Source of the DNA: Sphingobium nicotianae
Lineage (GTDB): Bacteria > Pseudomonadota > Alphaproteobacteria > Sphingomonadales > Sphingomonadaceae
Length of the DNA stretch: 64,000 nt
Assembly (NCBI RefSeq): GCF_018603885.1
Contig: NZ_JAHGAW010000012.1
Coordinates: 1 to 64,000 of the forward strand
Reading direction: 5' to 3'
The translations under genes and the position numbers were made by a program. The notes beneath the pieces were generated by a model, which ran no database searches, had not been told where the DNA came from, and saw only the letters and a list, made by a program, of their open reading frames with translations. Each line of letters opens with the position of its first letter. Positions within the stretch are counted from its first letter, which is position 1. Positions 41,023 through 51,491 of this stretch are shown piece by piece.

Positions 41023-41448
41023 ATGCAGGATATTGCGAGTCTGATCGACGATCATGACGCCATGGATAAGCTTGCCGATCGACTCATCACGGCGGCGCGG
41101 GCCAGGCAGACCGATCCGGTGGCCTGTCGTGCGCTCATGACCGAGTTCGAGCGGCGCTACGCCTGTCATCGTGCCGAGGAAGAGGCCTTCCTCATCGAGG
41201 ATCGCACCAACCCCGCCCGGTCGATCTTCGATCGCGAACTGATGAGCTTCCGCGAGGAATTCACGATGCTCACCGAGAGCTGGGAGGCTTATCTCGATTA
41301 TTGGAGGCCGGCGCAGATCGCGGCGGACCGCAACAGCTACATCGGCGAGACGGCGGACCTGATGACCGCCTTCAAGCTGCGCATCGCACTGGAGAACCAG
41401 CTGCTCTGCCCGCTGGTGCTGGAGACAGGGCGGGTGGGGCTGAACTGA
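41023..41448 (+). CDS. Hemerythrin-like (HHE) domain protein
   Basis: A 141-residue helical protein starting MQDIASLIDDHDAMDKLADR, with FERRYACHRAEEEAFLIED and a C-terminal helix. Positions of His/Glu suggest a degenerate HHE cation-binding bundle; not all iron ligands of true hemerythrins are seen. ATG 41023 with GAGG eight bases upstream is clear, the longer frame is not coding. Role unknown, possibly oxygen or iron sensing. Confidence 0.65.
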   Translation: MQDIASLIDDHDAMDKLADRLITAARARQTDPVACRALMTEFERRYACHRAEEEAFLIEDRTNPARSIFDRELMSFREEFTMLTESWEAYLDYWRPAQIAADRNSYIGETADLMTAFKLRIALENQLLCPLVLETGRVGLN

Positions 41449-41510
41449 GCTGTGGTTTCGGACGCGGACTGTCGGGATACGACCCACTTGCTGACGCTGC
41501 ATGGCTAGCC

Positions 41511-41632
41511 CGCTTTCGCGGGAGAGGGTTTGGGTGGGGGTCTTTCTTCTTTATCATGGCAGGTGAAGCTTTTTGAGGGGCAAGTTCAAAGACCCTTCCG
41601 CTTCGCGGGTCCCTCCCTCTCCCACGAAAGCG
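41511..41632. repeat. Inverted repeat in the 41449-41701 gap
   Basis: cgctttcgcgggagaggg (41511-41528) recurs inverted at 41615-41632 with one mismatch. Both ends look like the common CCCTCTCCC intergenic repeat. No gene is seen in 41449-41701. It may act as a transcription stop for the convergent genes on either side. Confidence 0.6.
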
Positions 41633-41701
41633 AGAGAGGGGCTAAATTGACTGTCCGCTTCCCTCCAAAACGGACGTTGATGACCTTACGCCCGAACGCC
41701 A

Positions 41702-42427
41702 CTAAGCCGCATACCGGATCTCCACCGCCAGCGCCTCGCCCTCGGTCCTGATCGCATTGTAGCTTGGGCGGCTGTCACGCACGCGCTCCGAGAGGGTGCC
41801 TGCGCCGATCAGGCGGACCGGCTGGCCTTCGATCTCAATCGTGCGATCATAAGGATCGTGGACATGGCCCGAAAGGATGCCGTCCGCGCCCGCCAGCGCT
41901 AGGGCCTCCAGCGCCTCGCGGCCGCCATGGGTGCGCGCCGTGCCGCGCGTTTCCGGCTCGATCAGGGGATGGTGGCAGGCGATCAGCCGGATCGGGCCAT
42001 GCGCGCGGACCAGCGAGCCTTTGGCCTGCTCGACACGCGCCGGCGTCATATGGCCCTTCGACCAGTCGAGCCGCCATTGCACCCGCGCCGTGGTGCGCAG
42101 CGGAATGATGTCGAGGCCGGGCAGATCGAGCCGCCGCTCTATATCGCGCTCCAGCCTTTCGAAGCGCCCATAAGGGTCGGCAAAGCGGGCGAAGAGGTTG
42201 AAGAAGGGCAGGTCATGATTGCCCACCTCGATCGAGAGCGGCGCGGGCAGCGTCTCGAGCCAGTCCTGCGCCGCGCGGAACTCGCGGCGCCGGGCGCGCA
42301 TGGTGAGATCGCCGGTGACGATGATCGCATCGGGTCGCTGAGCCTGCGCCTCGCGCGCGAACCAGGCCAGCGCGGCTTTGTCCTCCGCGCCGAAATGCAG
42401 GTCGCTCACATGAAAGATCAGGGCCAT
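41702..42427 (-). CDS. Metallophosphoesterase
   Basis: A 241-residue calcineurin-like phosphoesterase with all motifs: HVSDLHFGAED, IIVTGDLTMRA, EVGNHDLPFFN, IACHHPLIEP and LSGHVHDPYD. The length and pattern fit small cAMP- or UDP-diacylglucosamine-type phosphoesterases; substrate open. Start overlaps the lipid kinase gene by 10 bases, so the two are coupled. Confidence 0.93.
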   Translation of the reverse strand: MALIFHVSDLHFGAEDKAALAWFAREAQAQRPDAIIVTGDLTMRARRREFRAAQDWLETLPAPLSIEVGNHDLPFFNLFARFADPYGRFERLERDIERRLDLPGLDIIPLRTTARVQWRLDWSKGHMTPARVEQAKGSLVRAHGPIRLIACHHPLIEPETRGTARTHGGREALEALALAGADGILSGHVHDPYDRTIEIEGQPVRLIGAGTLSERVRDSRPSYNAIRTEGEALAVEIRYAA

Positions 42428-43257
42428 GCGACATCGTCGAGCACGGCATGGAAGTGCACGCGCGATTTGTCGGCATAGACGTCCAGCAGATTGGGCGCCT
42501 CCTCCTTCTCGCCGTCGACCAGCAGGTCGAGCCGGGCGCTGCCGGTGCGGAAGCGCATGTTGCGCGCAGTGCCCAGCGGCTCGGACGGGCCGTTGCGGAA
42601 ATCGCCAGACAGCCAGGCCCAGCCGTGGCCGAAGAGGTCGCCAGCGCTGCTCGCCAGCACGCCATAGGCCCGCAGCCCCGTGCGGCCCGGCTCGACGAAG
42701 ATGGCGGGATATTCGCCGGCATGCTCGTCGAGCACGACGCCCGGCTCCTTGAAGGTCGCCGCCAGGGCGCGGGGTACGTTGGCCGCAAGCGCCGCCACGT
42801 CGAGATTGCGCAGATCCTCGCGCACGTCGCCCCAGGCCGCCGTCGGGCCGATGATGATGCCGGTATAGGCGGTGAGATCGCCGGCGCGCAGCACCGGCAC
42901 CTGGAGCACCGAGCCCTTCCCGGCAAGATGCGCCGTCACGACCTCCGGCGCGGTCAGATCGCCGTGCAGCGCGTGGGACAGCAGGTTCATCGTCCCGCCG
43001 GGCAATACCAGCAGCGTGCCGTCCCAGCCTCCCAGCCGATCGGCCACCGAGCTCATCGATCCGTCGCCGCTCAGCGTGACCACGAGATCGAGCCGCTCCG
43101 CCCTCGCCGAGGCCGCAGTTGGCAGATCCGCCTCCCCGAGCGCGAGCTTGCGGCCGATTGGCCGGCCGGCATCGGCGAACAGTGCCTCGATCTCGGCGAG
43201 CAGCGCGGGATCGCTCCGTCCGCTACGTTCATTATAGATGAGCAAGCTTCCAGTCAT
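42418..43257 (-). CDS. Diacylglycerol kinase-like lipid kinase
   Basis: A 279-residue DAGK-catalytic-domain protein (DgkB/YegS type): LLIYNERSGRSDP, LVVTLSGDGSMSSVADRL with the GDG motif, LLVLPGGTMNLLSHAL with the PGGT motif, and GVVLDEHAGEYPAIFVEPGR. It phosphorylates a diacylglycerol or related lipid. ATG 43257 (MTGSLLIYN) matches the family; ATG 43275 is possible. Overlaps the phosphoesterase gene. Confidence 0.9.
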   Translation of the reverse strand: MTGSLLIYNERSGRSDPALLAEIEALFADAGRPIGRKLALGEADLPTAASARAERLDLVVTLSGDGSMSSVADRLGGWDGTLLVLPGGTMNLLSHALHGDLTAPEVVTAHLAGKGSVLQVPVLRAGDLTAYTGIIIGPTAAWGDVREDLRNLDVAALAANVPRALAATFKEPGVVLDEHAGEYPAIFVEPGRTGLRAYGVLASSAGDLFGHGWAWLSGDFRNGPSEPLGTARNMRFRTGSARLDLLVDGEKEEAPNLLDVYADKSRVHFHAVLDDVAWP

Positions 43258-43295
43258 ATCGATCCAACGCCCCATTGTGCATTAGGATGCGCAAT

Positions 43296-43322
43296 GCGCT
43301 CCGAATCCGCTAATCGGAGCGC
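43296..43322. promoter_or_regulatory. Hairpin between lipid kinase and sdhB
   Basis: GCGCTCCGA (43296-43304) and TCGGAGCGC (43314-43322) form a 9-base exact stem with 9-base loop in the divergent promoter region. It may be an operator; no T-run follows on either strand, so it is not a terminator. Confidence 0.35.
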
Positions 43323-43423
43323 CTTCCGCGCTGCCCCTTGAGCCGGCGGGAGCGACGCGCTAGGAGGCGCGCATATTTGCGACGCGGCGCGGTCTGCGCG
43401 CCCTGCCAGGGATCGATCGAGCA

Positions 43424-44209
43424 ATGGCCGAATTTTCTCTCCCCAAGAACAGCGTCATCCGCAAGAACGGGACGGTGCACAAAGCGGCCGACGGCGCCAC
43501 CAACGTCAAGAGCTTCAAAGTCTATCGCTACGATCCGGATTCGGGCGAGAACCCGCGCTACGACACGTTCGAGATCGATCTGGACGATTGTGGCCCGATG
43601 GTGCTCGATGCGCTGATCAAGATGAAGGGCGAGCAGGATAGCTCGCTCACCTTCCGTCGCTCGTGCCGCGAGGGCATTTGCGGCTCCTGCTCGATGAACA
43701 TCAACGGCAAGAACGGCCTCGCCTGCACCACCGCAATCGAGGACTGCAAGGGCGACGTGCGCATCACGCCGCTGCCGCACATGGACGTGATCAAGGACCT
43801 TGTCCCCGATTTCACGCATTTCTATGCGCAATACAGCTCGATCAAGCCCTGGTTGCAGACGGTGACGCCGCCGCCGTCTGGCAAGGAGCGGCTGCAATCC
43901 CCTGAAGACCGCGAGAAGCTCGACGGGCTCTACGAGTGCATCCTGTGCGCCTGCTGCTCGACGGCCTGTCCCAGCTACTGGTGGAACAGCGACAAGTTTC
44001 TGGGCCCGGCGATCCTGCTCCAGGCCTATCGCTGGCTGGCCGACAGCCGCGACGAATATACTGGCGAGCGGCTCGACGAGCTGGAAGATCCCTTCCGCCT
44101 CTATCGCTGCCACACGATCATGAACTGCGCCAATGTCTGCCCCAAGGGCCTCAACCCGGCCAAGGCGATCGCCGAGACCAAGAAGATGTTGGTCGAGCGC
44201 GCGCTCTGA
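43424..44209 (+). CDS. sdhB: Succinate dehydrogenase iron-sulfur subunit
   Basis: The 261-residue subunit carries electrons from SdhA to ubiquinone. [2Fe-2S] ligands in [20 protein letters not shown] and LACTTAIED; [4Fe-4S]/[3Fe-4S] ligands in [18 protein letters not shown] and [17 protein letters not shown]. No sdhA, C or D gene is adjacent: the upstream neighbour is divergent lipid kinase and the downstream one a GFA protein, so the complex is encoded at separate loci. Confidence 0.97.
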   Translation: MAEFSLPKNSVIRKNGTVHKAADGATNVKSFKVYRYDPDSGENPRYDTFEIDLDDCGPMVLDALIKMKGEQDSSLTFRRSCREGICGSCSMNINGKNGLACTTAIEDCKGDVRITPLPHMDVIKDLVPDFTHFYAQYSSIKPWLQTVTPPPSGKERLQSPEDREKLDGLYECILCACCSTACPSYWWNSDKFLGPAILLQAYRWLADSRDEYTGERLDELEDPFRLYRCHTIMNCANVCPKGLNPAKAIAETKKMLVERAL

Positions 44210-44240
44210 GCGCATCATCGCCGGCGATGGGGGGACGAAC

Positions 44241-44708
44241 ATGGTGGCTGACGGCGTGACACTGGAGGGCGGATGCCTGTGCGGGGCGATGCGCTACAAG
44301 CTGACCGGCCCCAGCCTCTTCGTCTCGCAATGCGCCTGCAAGGATTGTCAGAAGGCGACCGGCACCGGCCACACGACGATCGTCGGCATCCATAACAGCC
44401 AGCTCGACCTGACGGGCACCCCGGCCACCTACACCAATGAGGGGGACACCGGCGGATCGGTCACGCGGCATTTCTGCGGAACATGCGGCGGACGGCTCTA
44501 TACCTCCGGCACTTTGCCGGGCGAAGTGATCATGGTGCAGGCGGGATCGCTCGACGATCCGAGCGCCGTCTCGCCCGACAGCGTGATCTACGTGAAGGAC
44601 GCGCCAGCCTGGGATTATTTCGATCCGGGCCTGCCCAAATATGAGGCGATGCGTCCGCGCCCGCATCACACCATCCCGGTCGCGGAGGCACAGCCGAACG
44701 GCGCGTGA
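44241..44708 (+). CDS. GFA-family zinc protein
   Basis: A 155-residue glutathione-dependent formaldehyde-activating-like protein with paired cysteines: GGCLCGAMRYKL, SQCACKDCQKATG and HFCGTCGGRLYT. These bind zinc and in some members glutathione. ATG 44241 was chosen; the longer frame overlaps sdhB. It overlaps zapE by four bases (GTGA). Confidence 0.9.
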   Translation: MVADGVTLEGGCLCGAMRYKLTGPSLFVSQCACKDCQKATGTGHTTIVGIHNSQLDLTGTPATYTNEGDTGGSVTRHFCGTCGGRLYTSGTLPGEVIMVQAGSLDDPSAVSPDSVIYVKDAPAWDYFDPGLPKYEAMRPRPHHTIPVAEAQPNGA

Positions 44709-45820
44709 TCACGCTACTCAACCGCTACGACGAGCTGATCGCCGACGGCGAGCTCCAGCCCGATCCCGCCCAGCGCAAGGCGGCCGTCCGCCTGACGCAG
44801 CTCCAGCAGGAGCTGGAGGCGACCCCCAGGCGCGGCTCGGTGCTCTGGCGGATGCTGCGCAAGGCGCCCGAGCCGATCCGCGGCGTGTATCTCTGGGGCG
44901 GCGTCGGTCGCGGCAAGTCGATGCTGATGGACCTGCTGCGCGATTGCCTGGAAGGCCCGGCCAAACGCCGCACCCATTTCCACGAATTCATGCTCGACGT
45001 GCACGCCCGGCTGCGCGCCGCGCGCGAGAGCGAGAGCGGCGATCCCATTCCGCCGGTCGTTGCCGCCATCGCGGAGGAGGCCAAGGTGCTGCTGTTCGAC
45101 GAGATGGTCGTCAACAATCCGGTCGACGCGGCGATCATGTCGCGGCTGTTCACCGGGCTGTTCGACGCCGGCGTGACCCTCGTCGCCACCTCCAACCGCG
45201 CACCGGATGATCTCTACAAGGACGGGATCAACCGCGACCTGTTCCTGCCCTTCATCGCCCTGCTGAAGGAGCGGCTGGACGTCCTGCCGCTGAACGGCCC
45301 GATCGATTACCGGCTCGATCGCCTTGGCGGCATGGACACATGGCATGTGCCCAATGGCGATGAGACGACCGCGAAGCTGCGCGAAATCTTCTTCCGCCTG
45401 ACCGACTATCCGCCCGAGGACAGCGCCAATGTGCCGAGCGAGGAGCTGGCCGTGGGCGGCGGTCGGACCATGTATGTGCCCAAGAGCCTCAAGGGCGTGG
45501 CGGTCTTCTCCTTCAAGCGGCTGTGCGGCGAGCCGCGGGGCGCGAGCGATTACCTCGCCATCGCCCGGCGTTTCCACACGGTCATCATCGTCGGCATTCC
45601 GGTGATGGGACCGGAGAATCGCAACGAAGCAGCGCGGTTCGTCACCTTGATCGATGCGCTCTACGAGAAGAAGGTCAAGCTGATCGCCGGCGCGGACGCC
45701 CAGCCTGCCGATCTTTATCCCGCCGGCGACGGCAGCTTCGAGTTCGAGCGCACCGTCTCGCGGCTCATGGAAATGCAATCGCTCGATTATCTCGCCCTGG
45801 GGCATGGTGCGTCCGGCTGA
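44705..45820 (+). CDS. zapE: Cell division ATPase ZapE (AFG1-like)
   Basis: A 371-residue AAA-type ATPase: Walker A LWGGVGRGKSMLMDLL, FHEFMLDVHARL, Walker B VLLFDEMVVNNPVDA, LVATSNRAPDDLYKDG and C-terminal FSFKRLCGEPRGASDY. ZapE destabilises FtsZ polymers late in division in E. coli. GTG 44705 overlaps the GFA stop. In many alphaproteobacteria zapE lies near sdhB and mdh, as here. Confidence 0.95.
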   Translation: MITLLNRYDELIADGELQPDPAQRKAAVRLTQLQQELEATPRRGSVLWRMLRKAPEPIRGVYLWGGVGRGKSMLMDLLRDCLEGPAKRRTHFHEFMLDVHARLRAARESESGDPIPPVVAAIAEEAKVLLFDEMVVNNPVDAAIMSRLFTGLFDAGVTLVATSNRAPDDLYKDGINRDLFLPFIALLKERLDVLPLNGPIDYRLDRLGGMDTWHVPNGDETTAKLREIFFRLTDYPPEDSANVPSEELAVGGGRTMYVPKSLKGVAVFSFKRLCGEPRGASDYLAIARRFHTVIIVGIPVMGPENRNEAARFVTLIDALYEKKVKLIAGADAQPADLYPAGDGSFEFERTVSRLMEMQSLDYLALGHGASG

Positions 45821-45829
45821 GCCGGAACC

Positions 45830-47581
45830 ATGCTGCAATGCAGAAAACGAGGTTTTCTTTTGGCGGCCGATCCTTTAGTCCGCGTGGCTCCAGGGTCCGC
45901 CGCGCCGGCCGATCCGGATCGGCTGGGGGCACTGGTGACGCAAGGCATGGGTGACAAGCAGGTGCTTTCCCCGGCTCTGCTCCTCGTCCTGATCGCCGTC
46001 CTGATCATTTTCGCCGGCAGCGCCTTCTATTTCGCGCAGATCCAGAATGTCTGGGTCGACGAGACGACGCAGCTTTCCGGCGCCACGCTGGCGCCCGGCA
46101 CACTGATCGGCTGGCTGGCCGGCAAGCTCACTCTCCCGCTCGGCGTTCCTGCCGATCGCATGCCGCCGTTCAGCTATTTTCTCGACATGATCGGCTGGCG
46201 GGTCTGGGGCAACAACGTCCTCGCGTTCCGCCTCTATCATGCCGCGCTGACCGCTGGCGGCATCGCTTTGCTGGTCGCCGCGACCGGTCGACGCTTCGGC
46301 TGGCTCGCGGCGCTGATCGCCGGCCTCACGCTGGCGCTGTCACCCAAGCTCATCGAAACGGCCGTGGAGATCCGCGCCTATCCGATCTTCTTCGCCCTGA
46401 GCTGCGCGCAGGTCGCGATGCTGGTGCATGGAGGCGTGTCCGCGCGGCTCGCGCGGTTGGCACTGTTCACGCTGCTCGGCATCGCCGGCCTCTATACCCA
46501 TTTCTTCGGTCTCGTCGCGGCCTCGGCTTTCTTTGCCGCCGCCTTTGTCGATGCGAGGGATAGACGTGACGCCGTCCGCGTGATCATCGCCTATGCGCTG
46601 CTGCTGCTGATCGCCGCGGGCCTCATGCCTTTCGTGTTCGGCGCGACCGCCGCCAGCTCGCTGGTCGCACCGCCCGCCACCGGGCTTGGCGGGCTGGTCA
46701 GCTATGGCCTCCAGCTGATCAGCAACAGCACGATCCTGATTCAGCCCGCCGTCGCCATCCTCTACTTTGCCGGTGCGGGGCTTCTCATCCTGATCGCACT
46801 GATGGGGGTCAGCGCCCGGATCGGTCGCGAACGGCTGGCCGCCCGGCACGATCCGGCGATCCTGCTGACGCTCGCCCTGCTCGCCGGCCTCGTCGTCACG
46901 ATCGGCGCGGGCTTTCTCGTCAAGGGCTTCCAGACCATGACGCCGCGCTACAGCATCTGGATGCTCCCGCCCATCGCCGTGCTGGTCGGCGCGGCCGCGA
47001 GCGGCGCGCTGACCCCGACCGGCCGGATCACGACCTGGCTGCGCGGCGGCGCGCTGGCGATCTTCGGCATCGGCGCCGTGCTGGGACAGGCGAATTTCCT
47101 GAAGCGCGCCGACTGGTTCATCCATGGTCCGTCGACGACGCTCGAGGCCATGGCAGCGCAGGGCGGGCGATCCGTCGCGATCCTGCATGTCGGCCCGGCC
47201 TGGCAATGGGGTTTCTTCCCGCTCAACTGGCGCCATCATTCAACCATGCCGCAATGGCTGCTCCTGCCCGACGGCCGTTCGGTCGCGCGCCTGGATGGCG
47301 GCGATCATCCGGAGGAGCACCCACTGCCGCTGAGCACGCTCGACGGCTATGGAACGCTCGTCGTCAGCGCCGTGGAGCTCAAAAATTATCACGATCTGCG
47401 CGCGCTGGCGCAGACCGGCGCCTCGCCGCCGCCCGGATCGCTCGCACCCGCGCTTGATCTGGCCGGCTGGACCAGCGAACCGGCCGTCGAGAAGCCCGGT
47501 AACTTCAATTTCACGGGTCAGCTCTATCGCCGCAATCCGTCGAGCCGCGCTGTCGCGCCCCTGCCGAGAGATCCAGATTGA
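45830..47581 (+). CDS. Polytopic membrane glycosyltransferase-like protein (GT-C type)
   Basis: A 583-residue protein with about nine to eleven membrane helices. FYFAQIQNVWVDETTQLSG in the first periplasmic loop, with an Asp-Glu pair, resembles the catalytic loop of ArnT/PMT-type lipid-linked sugar transferases; HFFGLVAASAFFAAAF and LSPKLIETAVEIRAYP are further family-like loops. ATG 45830 is given; ATG 45947 would start just before the first helix and is equally possible. It overlaps the next gene (TTGA). It and the gene at 48713 flank a polyprenyl-phosphate sugar transferase. Confidence 0.78.
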   Translation: MLQCRKRGFLLAADPLVRVAPGSAAPADPDRLGALVTQGMGDKQVLSPALLLVLIAVLIIFAGSAFYFAQIQNVWVDETTQLSGATLAPGTLIGWLAGKLTLPLGVPADRMPPFSYFLDMIGWRVWGNNVLAFRLYHAALTAGGIALLVAATGRRFGWLAALIAGLTLALSPKLIETAVEIRAYPIFFALSCAQVAMLVHGGVSARLARLALFTLLGIAGLYTHFFGLVAASAFFAAAFVDARDRRDAVRVIIAYALLLLIAAGLMPFVFGATAASSLVAPPATGLGGLVSYGLQLISNSTILIQPAVAILYFAGAGLLILIALMGVSARIGRERLAARHDPAILLTLALLAGLVVTIGAGFLVKGFQTMTPRYSIWMLPPIAVLVGAAASGALTPTGRITTWLRGGALAIFGIGAVLGQANFLKRADWFIHGPSTTLEAMAAQGGRSVAILHVGPAWQWGFFPLNWRHHSTMPQWLLLPDGRSVARLDGGDHPEEHPLPLSTLDGYGTLVVSAVELKNYHDLRALAQTGASPPPGSLAPALDLAGWTSEPAVEKPGNFNFTGQLYRRNPSSRAVAPLPRDPD

Positions 47582-48678
47582 CCGAGCATCTGCACCCCGC
47601 CCGCCTCGCGATCATCGTGCCGACTTTCAACGAGGCGCAGAATGTCGGCCTGCTTGTCGATCTGGTCGACAAGGCGCTGCCGGGCGTCGCGTGGGAACTG
47701 GTCTTCGTCGACGACAATTCGCCGGACGGCACGGCGGAGAACGTGCGCAATCTGGCGCAAGCCGATCCACGCGTCCGCATCCTGCACCGGTTCGGCCGGC
47801 GCGGCCTGTCGAGCGCCTGCGTCGAGGGCATCCTCGCGACCTCCGCCCCCTTCGTGGCGATCATGGACGCCGACCTCCAGCATGACGAGACCCAGCTCAA
47901 CGCGATGTTCGAGCGGCTGAGCGCGGGCGACGTCGATCTGGTGGTGGGCAGTCGCTATGTCGAAGGCGGCGGCATGGGCGAATGGAGCGCCAACCGCGTG
48001 AAGATGAGCCAGTTCGCGACCAAGCTCGCATTGAGGCTCACCAAGACACCGGTGTCAGATCCCATGAGCGGCTTCATGATGATGCGCCGCGATGCCTTCA
48101 TGCGCTCGTTGCCGCATCTCTCGACGGTCGGCTTCAAGATCCTGCTCGACATTCTCGCCAGCGCACCGACGCCGCTGCGCGTCGCCGAGGTGCCCTATAC
48201 CTTCCGCACCCGCCAGCATGGCGAGAGCAAGCTCGATAGCCTGGTGCTGTGGGAATATGTCCAGCTCCTCATGGACAAGATGGTGGGCCATCTGATTCCG
48301 GTCCGGTTCCTGAGCTTCGCCATGGTCGGCGGCTTCGGCGTGGTCGTGCACTTCGCGATCCTCACCACCCTGTTCAAGGCGTTCAACACAAGCTTCAGCA
48401 CCGCGCAGACCTGCGCGACCCTGGTCGCGATCACCAGCAACTTCCTGTTGAACAACATGTTCACCTATCGCGACCAGCGCCTTACCGGCTGGCGCCTGCT
48501 GCGCGGCTGGGTCAGCTTCAACCTAGTCTGCGCCTTCGGTGCCGCCGCCAATATCGGCGTGGCGGACTGGTTGTTCGCGCACCGCTCCTACTGGGCGCTC
48601 TCGGCGCTTGCCGGCATCATGGTCAGCGTCGTGTGGAATTATGTCATGTCTGCCTTTTTCACTTGGAAGAAGCGGTAA
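47578..48678 (+). CDS. GT2 polyprenyl-phosphate sugar transferase fused to GtrA domain
   Basis: A 366-residue two-domain protein. GT2 domain (1-235): AIIVPTFNEAQNVGLLVDLV, ELVFVDDNSPDGTAE, GRRGLSSACVEGI, IMDADLQHDE and VGSRYVEGGGMGEW, the DPM1 pattern. GtrA-like domain (240-366) has four helices (VRFLSFAMVGGFGVVVHFAI, TSNFLLNNMFTYRDQRL, VVWNYVMSAFFTWKKR). It should make a lipid-linked monosaccharide and flip it for the flanking GT-C enzymes. Start is TTG 47578, overlapping the previous stop. Confidence 0.92.
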   Translation: MTEHLHPARLAIIVPTFNEAQNVGLLVDLVDKALPGVAWELVFVDDNSPDGTAENVRNLAQADPRVRILHRFGRRGLSSACVEGILATSAPFVAIMDADLQHDETQLNAMFERLSAGDVDLVVGSRYVEGGGMGEWSANRVKMSQFATKLALRLTKTPVSDPMSGFMMMRRDAFMRSLPHLSTVGFKILLDILASAPTPLRVAEVPYTFRTRQHGESKLDSLVLWEYVQLLMDKMVGHLIPVRFLSFAMVGGFGVVVHFAILTTLFKAFNTSFSTAQTCATLVAITSNFLLNNMFTYRDQRLTGWRLLRGWVSFNLVCAFGAAANIGVADWLFAHRSYWALSALAGIMVSVVWNYVMSAFFTWKKR

Positions 48679-48712
48679 GGCTTACGCGCTCGCTGATGGT
48701 CATGGCGCGATT

Positions 48713-50332
48713 ATGCGCTATGATCGGGCGATGGGGCGACGAACGGGTGGGACTGTTGCCGTGCGCGGCAATCTGGACGGCATGCTGCGGCGCCTGCTGC
48801 CCTTGTCGCTGCTCGCCCTCCTGCTCAACGGCCTGCGTTTCGCCCTGACGGGCGCGCCCGGCGTCGACCATGTCGCGCATCTGCGGGCGATCAGCCTGCC
48901 CTTCGGTCGCCTGCTGGCCTGGATCACCGGAACGCCCTTACCCGATCTGGTGCCGACGCCGCTCCGCTCCGCGCCCCTTCCCCTGCTCGTCGACTGGCTG
49001 ATCTGGAGGGCCGTGCCGTTCGGGATGGCCGGGCTGAGGAGCGTCCATCTGCTCATGGCCGTCGCCGCGGTCGGCCTGCTGCTGCGGGCCTTGTCCATGC
49101 GAATGGACCTGCGCACCGCCGTCGTCGCCGGTTTCGCCATCGCGCTCTCGCCGCGCCTGATCGAGCCGATCACCAATCTCGGCCCCGATCCCTTCGTCAT
49201 CATGCTGTTCTGCGTGCAGCTCGCCATGCTGCTCACGCGCGGCAAGATCGGCGGGCCGGCGCCGCTGGTGATGCTTGGCGCGAGCGCGGCCGCCTCGGGC
49301 CTGTGCGGCGTCACCGGCATGCTTGCATCGGCCAGCCTCCTCACGGTCCTGCTGTTCTCCGCACCGGACCGCAGCGAATTGCGGCGCCGGGCGCGGATGG
49401 TCCTCATCGTCCTGCTGATCTGGGCCACGCCCTTCGCCGTGCAAATGGAGGCCGACGGACATGTCGACGCAGGGTCGAGCCTGCTCCTTGCGCGGCTCGG
49501 CACCAAGCTCGCCGCGCACAATGCCGATCTGCTGCTCCTCCCCGGCGCGGCATTGCTCGCGACGGGCACGGCGCTCCTCATCCTGCTCGGCGCCTACAGC
49601 TATTTCGGCCGGTTGCGCCGCAATGGCCTCTCCGAGCGGACCCATCCCTTCGCGCTGCTGCTGGTTGCGACGCTGACCGGCGGCCTGCTCGTCCTCCTCG
49701 GTGGCCCGGTGCTGCGCCTGTATGTCTGGACCGAGCCGCCCGCCCAGGCCTGGCTCGCCTTGCTGTTCATCCTGCTGGCGGCCGCCTGCTTCACGCCGCG
49801 GCTCCTGCCCGCGACCGAAGCGGTGCGGCGGGTCCGGCGCGTGGGCACCGCCATGATGATCGCCGGGGCCATCATGGGAACCATCGCCTACCAGCATCGC
49901 GCCGACTGGTTCGCGGCCGGACCCGAAGCGGGGCTGGCGCGCGCGCTCGACGGGGCCGGGCACAATCACGCCCTCGTCTACGCCGGCATGGATTGGGGAC
50001 GGGCCTATTTTCCCCATGCCTGGCTGGCGCCGGGCGACAATGAGCAATGGCTGCTCTCCTTTGACGGCACCACGATCCAGCGCGTGCTGCCGGGCGGCCA
50101 GCTCGGCCCGGCGCAACCGCTCGGCGCGCTGGACGGCTATGACGCACTGGTCATCGCGCGGATCGACCGGCGCGGCTGGCGTGATCTCAACGCCGTGACC
50201 AACACGCAGGCGATCGGAGCCATGCCACCTGCACCGCTTGGCGCCTTTCAGAAGCTGTGGCAGGCCGAGCCGGCGCAGGCGGCGCCCGGCGAATACTGGC
50301 TGACGACCCAGCTTCTCAGAAAATCCGGCTGA
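48713..50332 (+). CDS. Polytopic membrane protein, second GT-C-like transferase
   Basis: About 539 residues with many membrane helices (LPLSLLALLLNGLRFAL, LLMAVAAVGLLLRALSM, FVIMLFCVQLAMLL, ALLATGTALLILLGAY). GAPGVDHVAHLRAISLPFGR has a loop Asp like GT-C enzymes but the Asp-Glu pair is absent, and LSPRLIEPITNLGPDPFVI aligns with LSPKLIETAVEIRAYPIFF in the gene at 45830; both also share a C-terminal HAWLAPGD/NWRHHS-type domain layout and HRADWF/KRADWF. The two are therefore paralogues. Start ATG 48713 or 48731. Confidence 0.72.
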   Translation: MRYDRAMGRRTGGTVAVRGNLDGMLRRLLPLSLLALLLNGLRFALTGAPGVDHVAHLRAISLPFGRLLAWITGTPLPDLVPTPLRSAPLPLLVDWLIWRAVPFGMAGLRSVHLLMAVAAVGLLLRALSMRMDLRTAVVAGFAIALSPRLIEPITNLGPDPFVIMLFCVQLAMLLTRGKIGGPAPLVMLGASAAASGLCGVTGMLASASLLTVLLFSAPDRSELRRRARMVLIVLLIWATPFAVQMEADGHVDAGSSLLLARLGTKLAAHNADLLLLPGAALLATGTALLILLGAYSYFGRLRRNGLSERTHPFALLLVATLTGGLLVLLGGPVLRLYVWTEPPAQAWLALLFILLAAACFTPRLLPATEAVRRVRRVGTAMMIAGAIMGTIAYQHRADWFAAGPEAGLARALDGAGHNHALVYAGMDWGRAYFPHAWLAPGDNEQWLLSFDGTTIQRVLPGGQLGPAQPLGALDGYDALVIARIDRRGWRDLNAVTNTQAIGAMPPAPLGAFQKLWQAEPAQAAPGEYWLTTQLLRKSG

Positions 50333-50422
50333 CCGCCGTGACGTTTTTGCGGCCTCTATCGCTATTGCGAATGAATTGCAAAGAAAAGCGGAAAACTGCG
50401 GCGATCGTCATTGAACCGTTAG

Positions 50423-51442
<1,020 letters not shown>

Positions 51443-51447
51443 CGGCT

Positions 51448-51475
51448 GGCCACCGCGGCGCAGGCCGGGGTCCAG
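51448..51475. repeat. Intergenic repeat, left copy flanking the GIY-YIG pseudogene
   Basis: This stretch ending gcaggccggggtccag is nearly the inverse of 51801-51827. The pair bounds the broken GIY-YIG gene between mdh and sucD, so repeat and gene may have moved in together. CCGG-rich repeats of this kind are widespread in sphingomonads. Confidence 0.6.
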
Positions 51476-51491
51476 CAGGACCGACGTCGCG

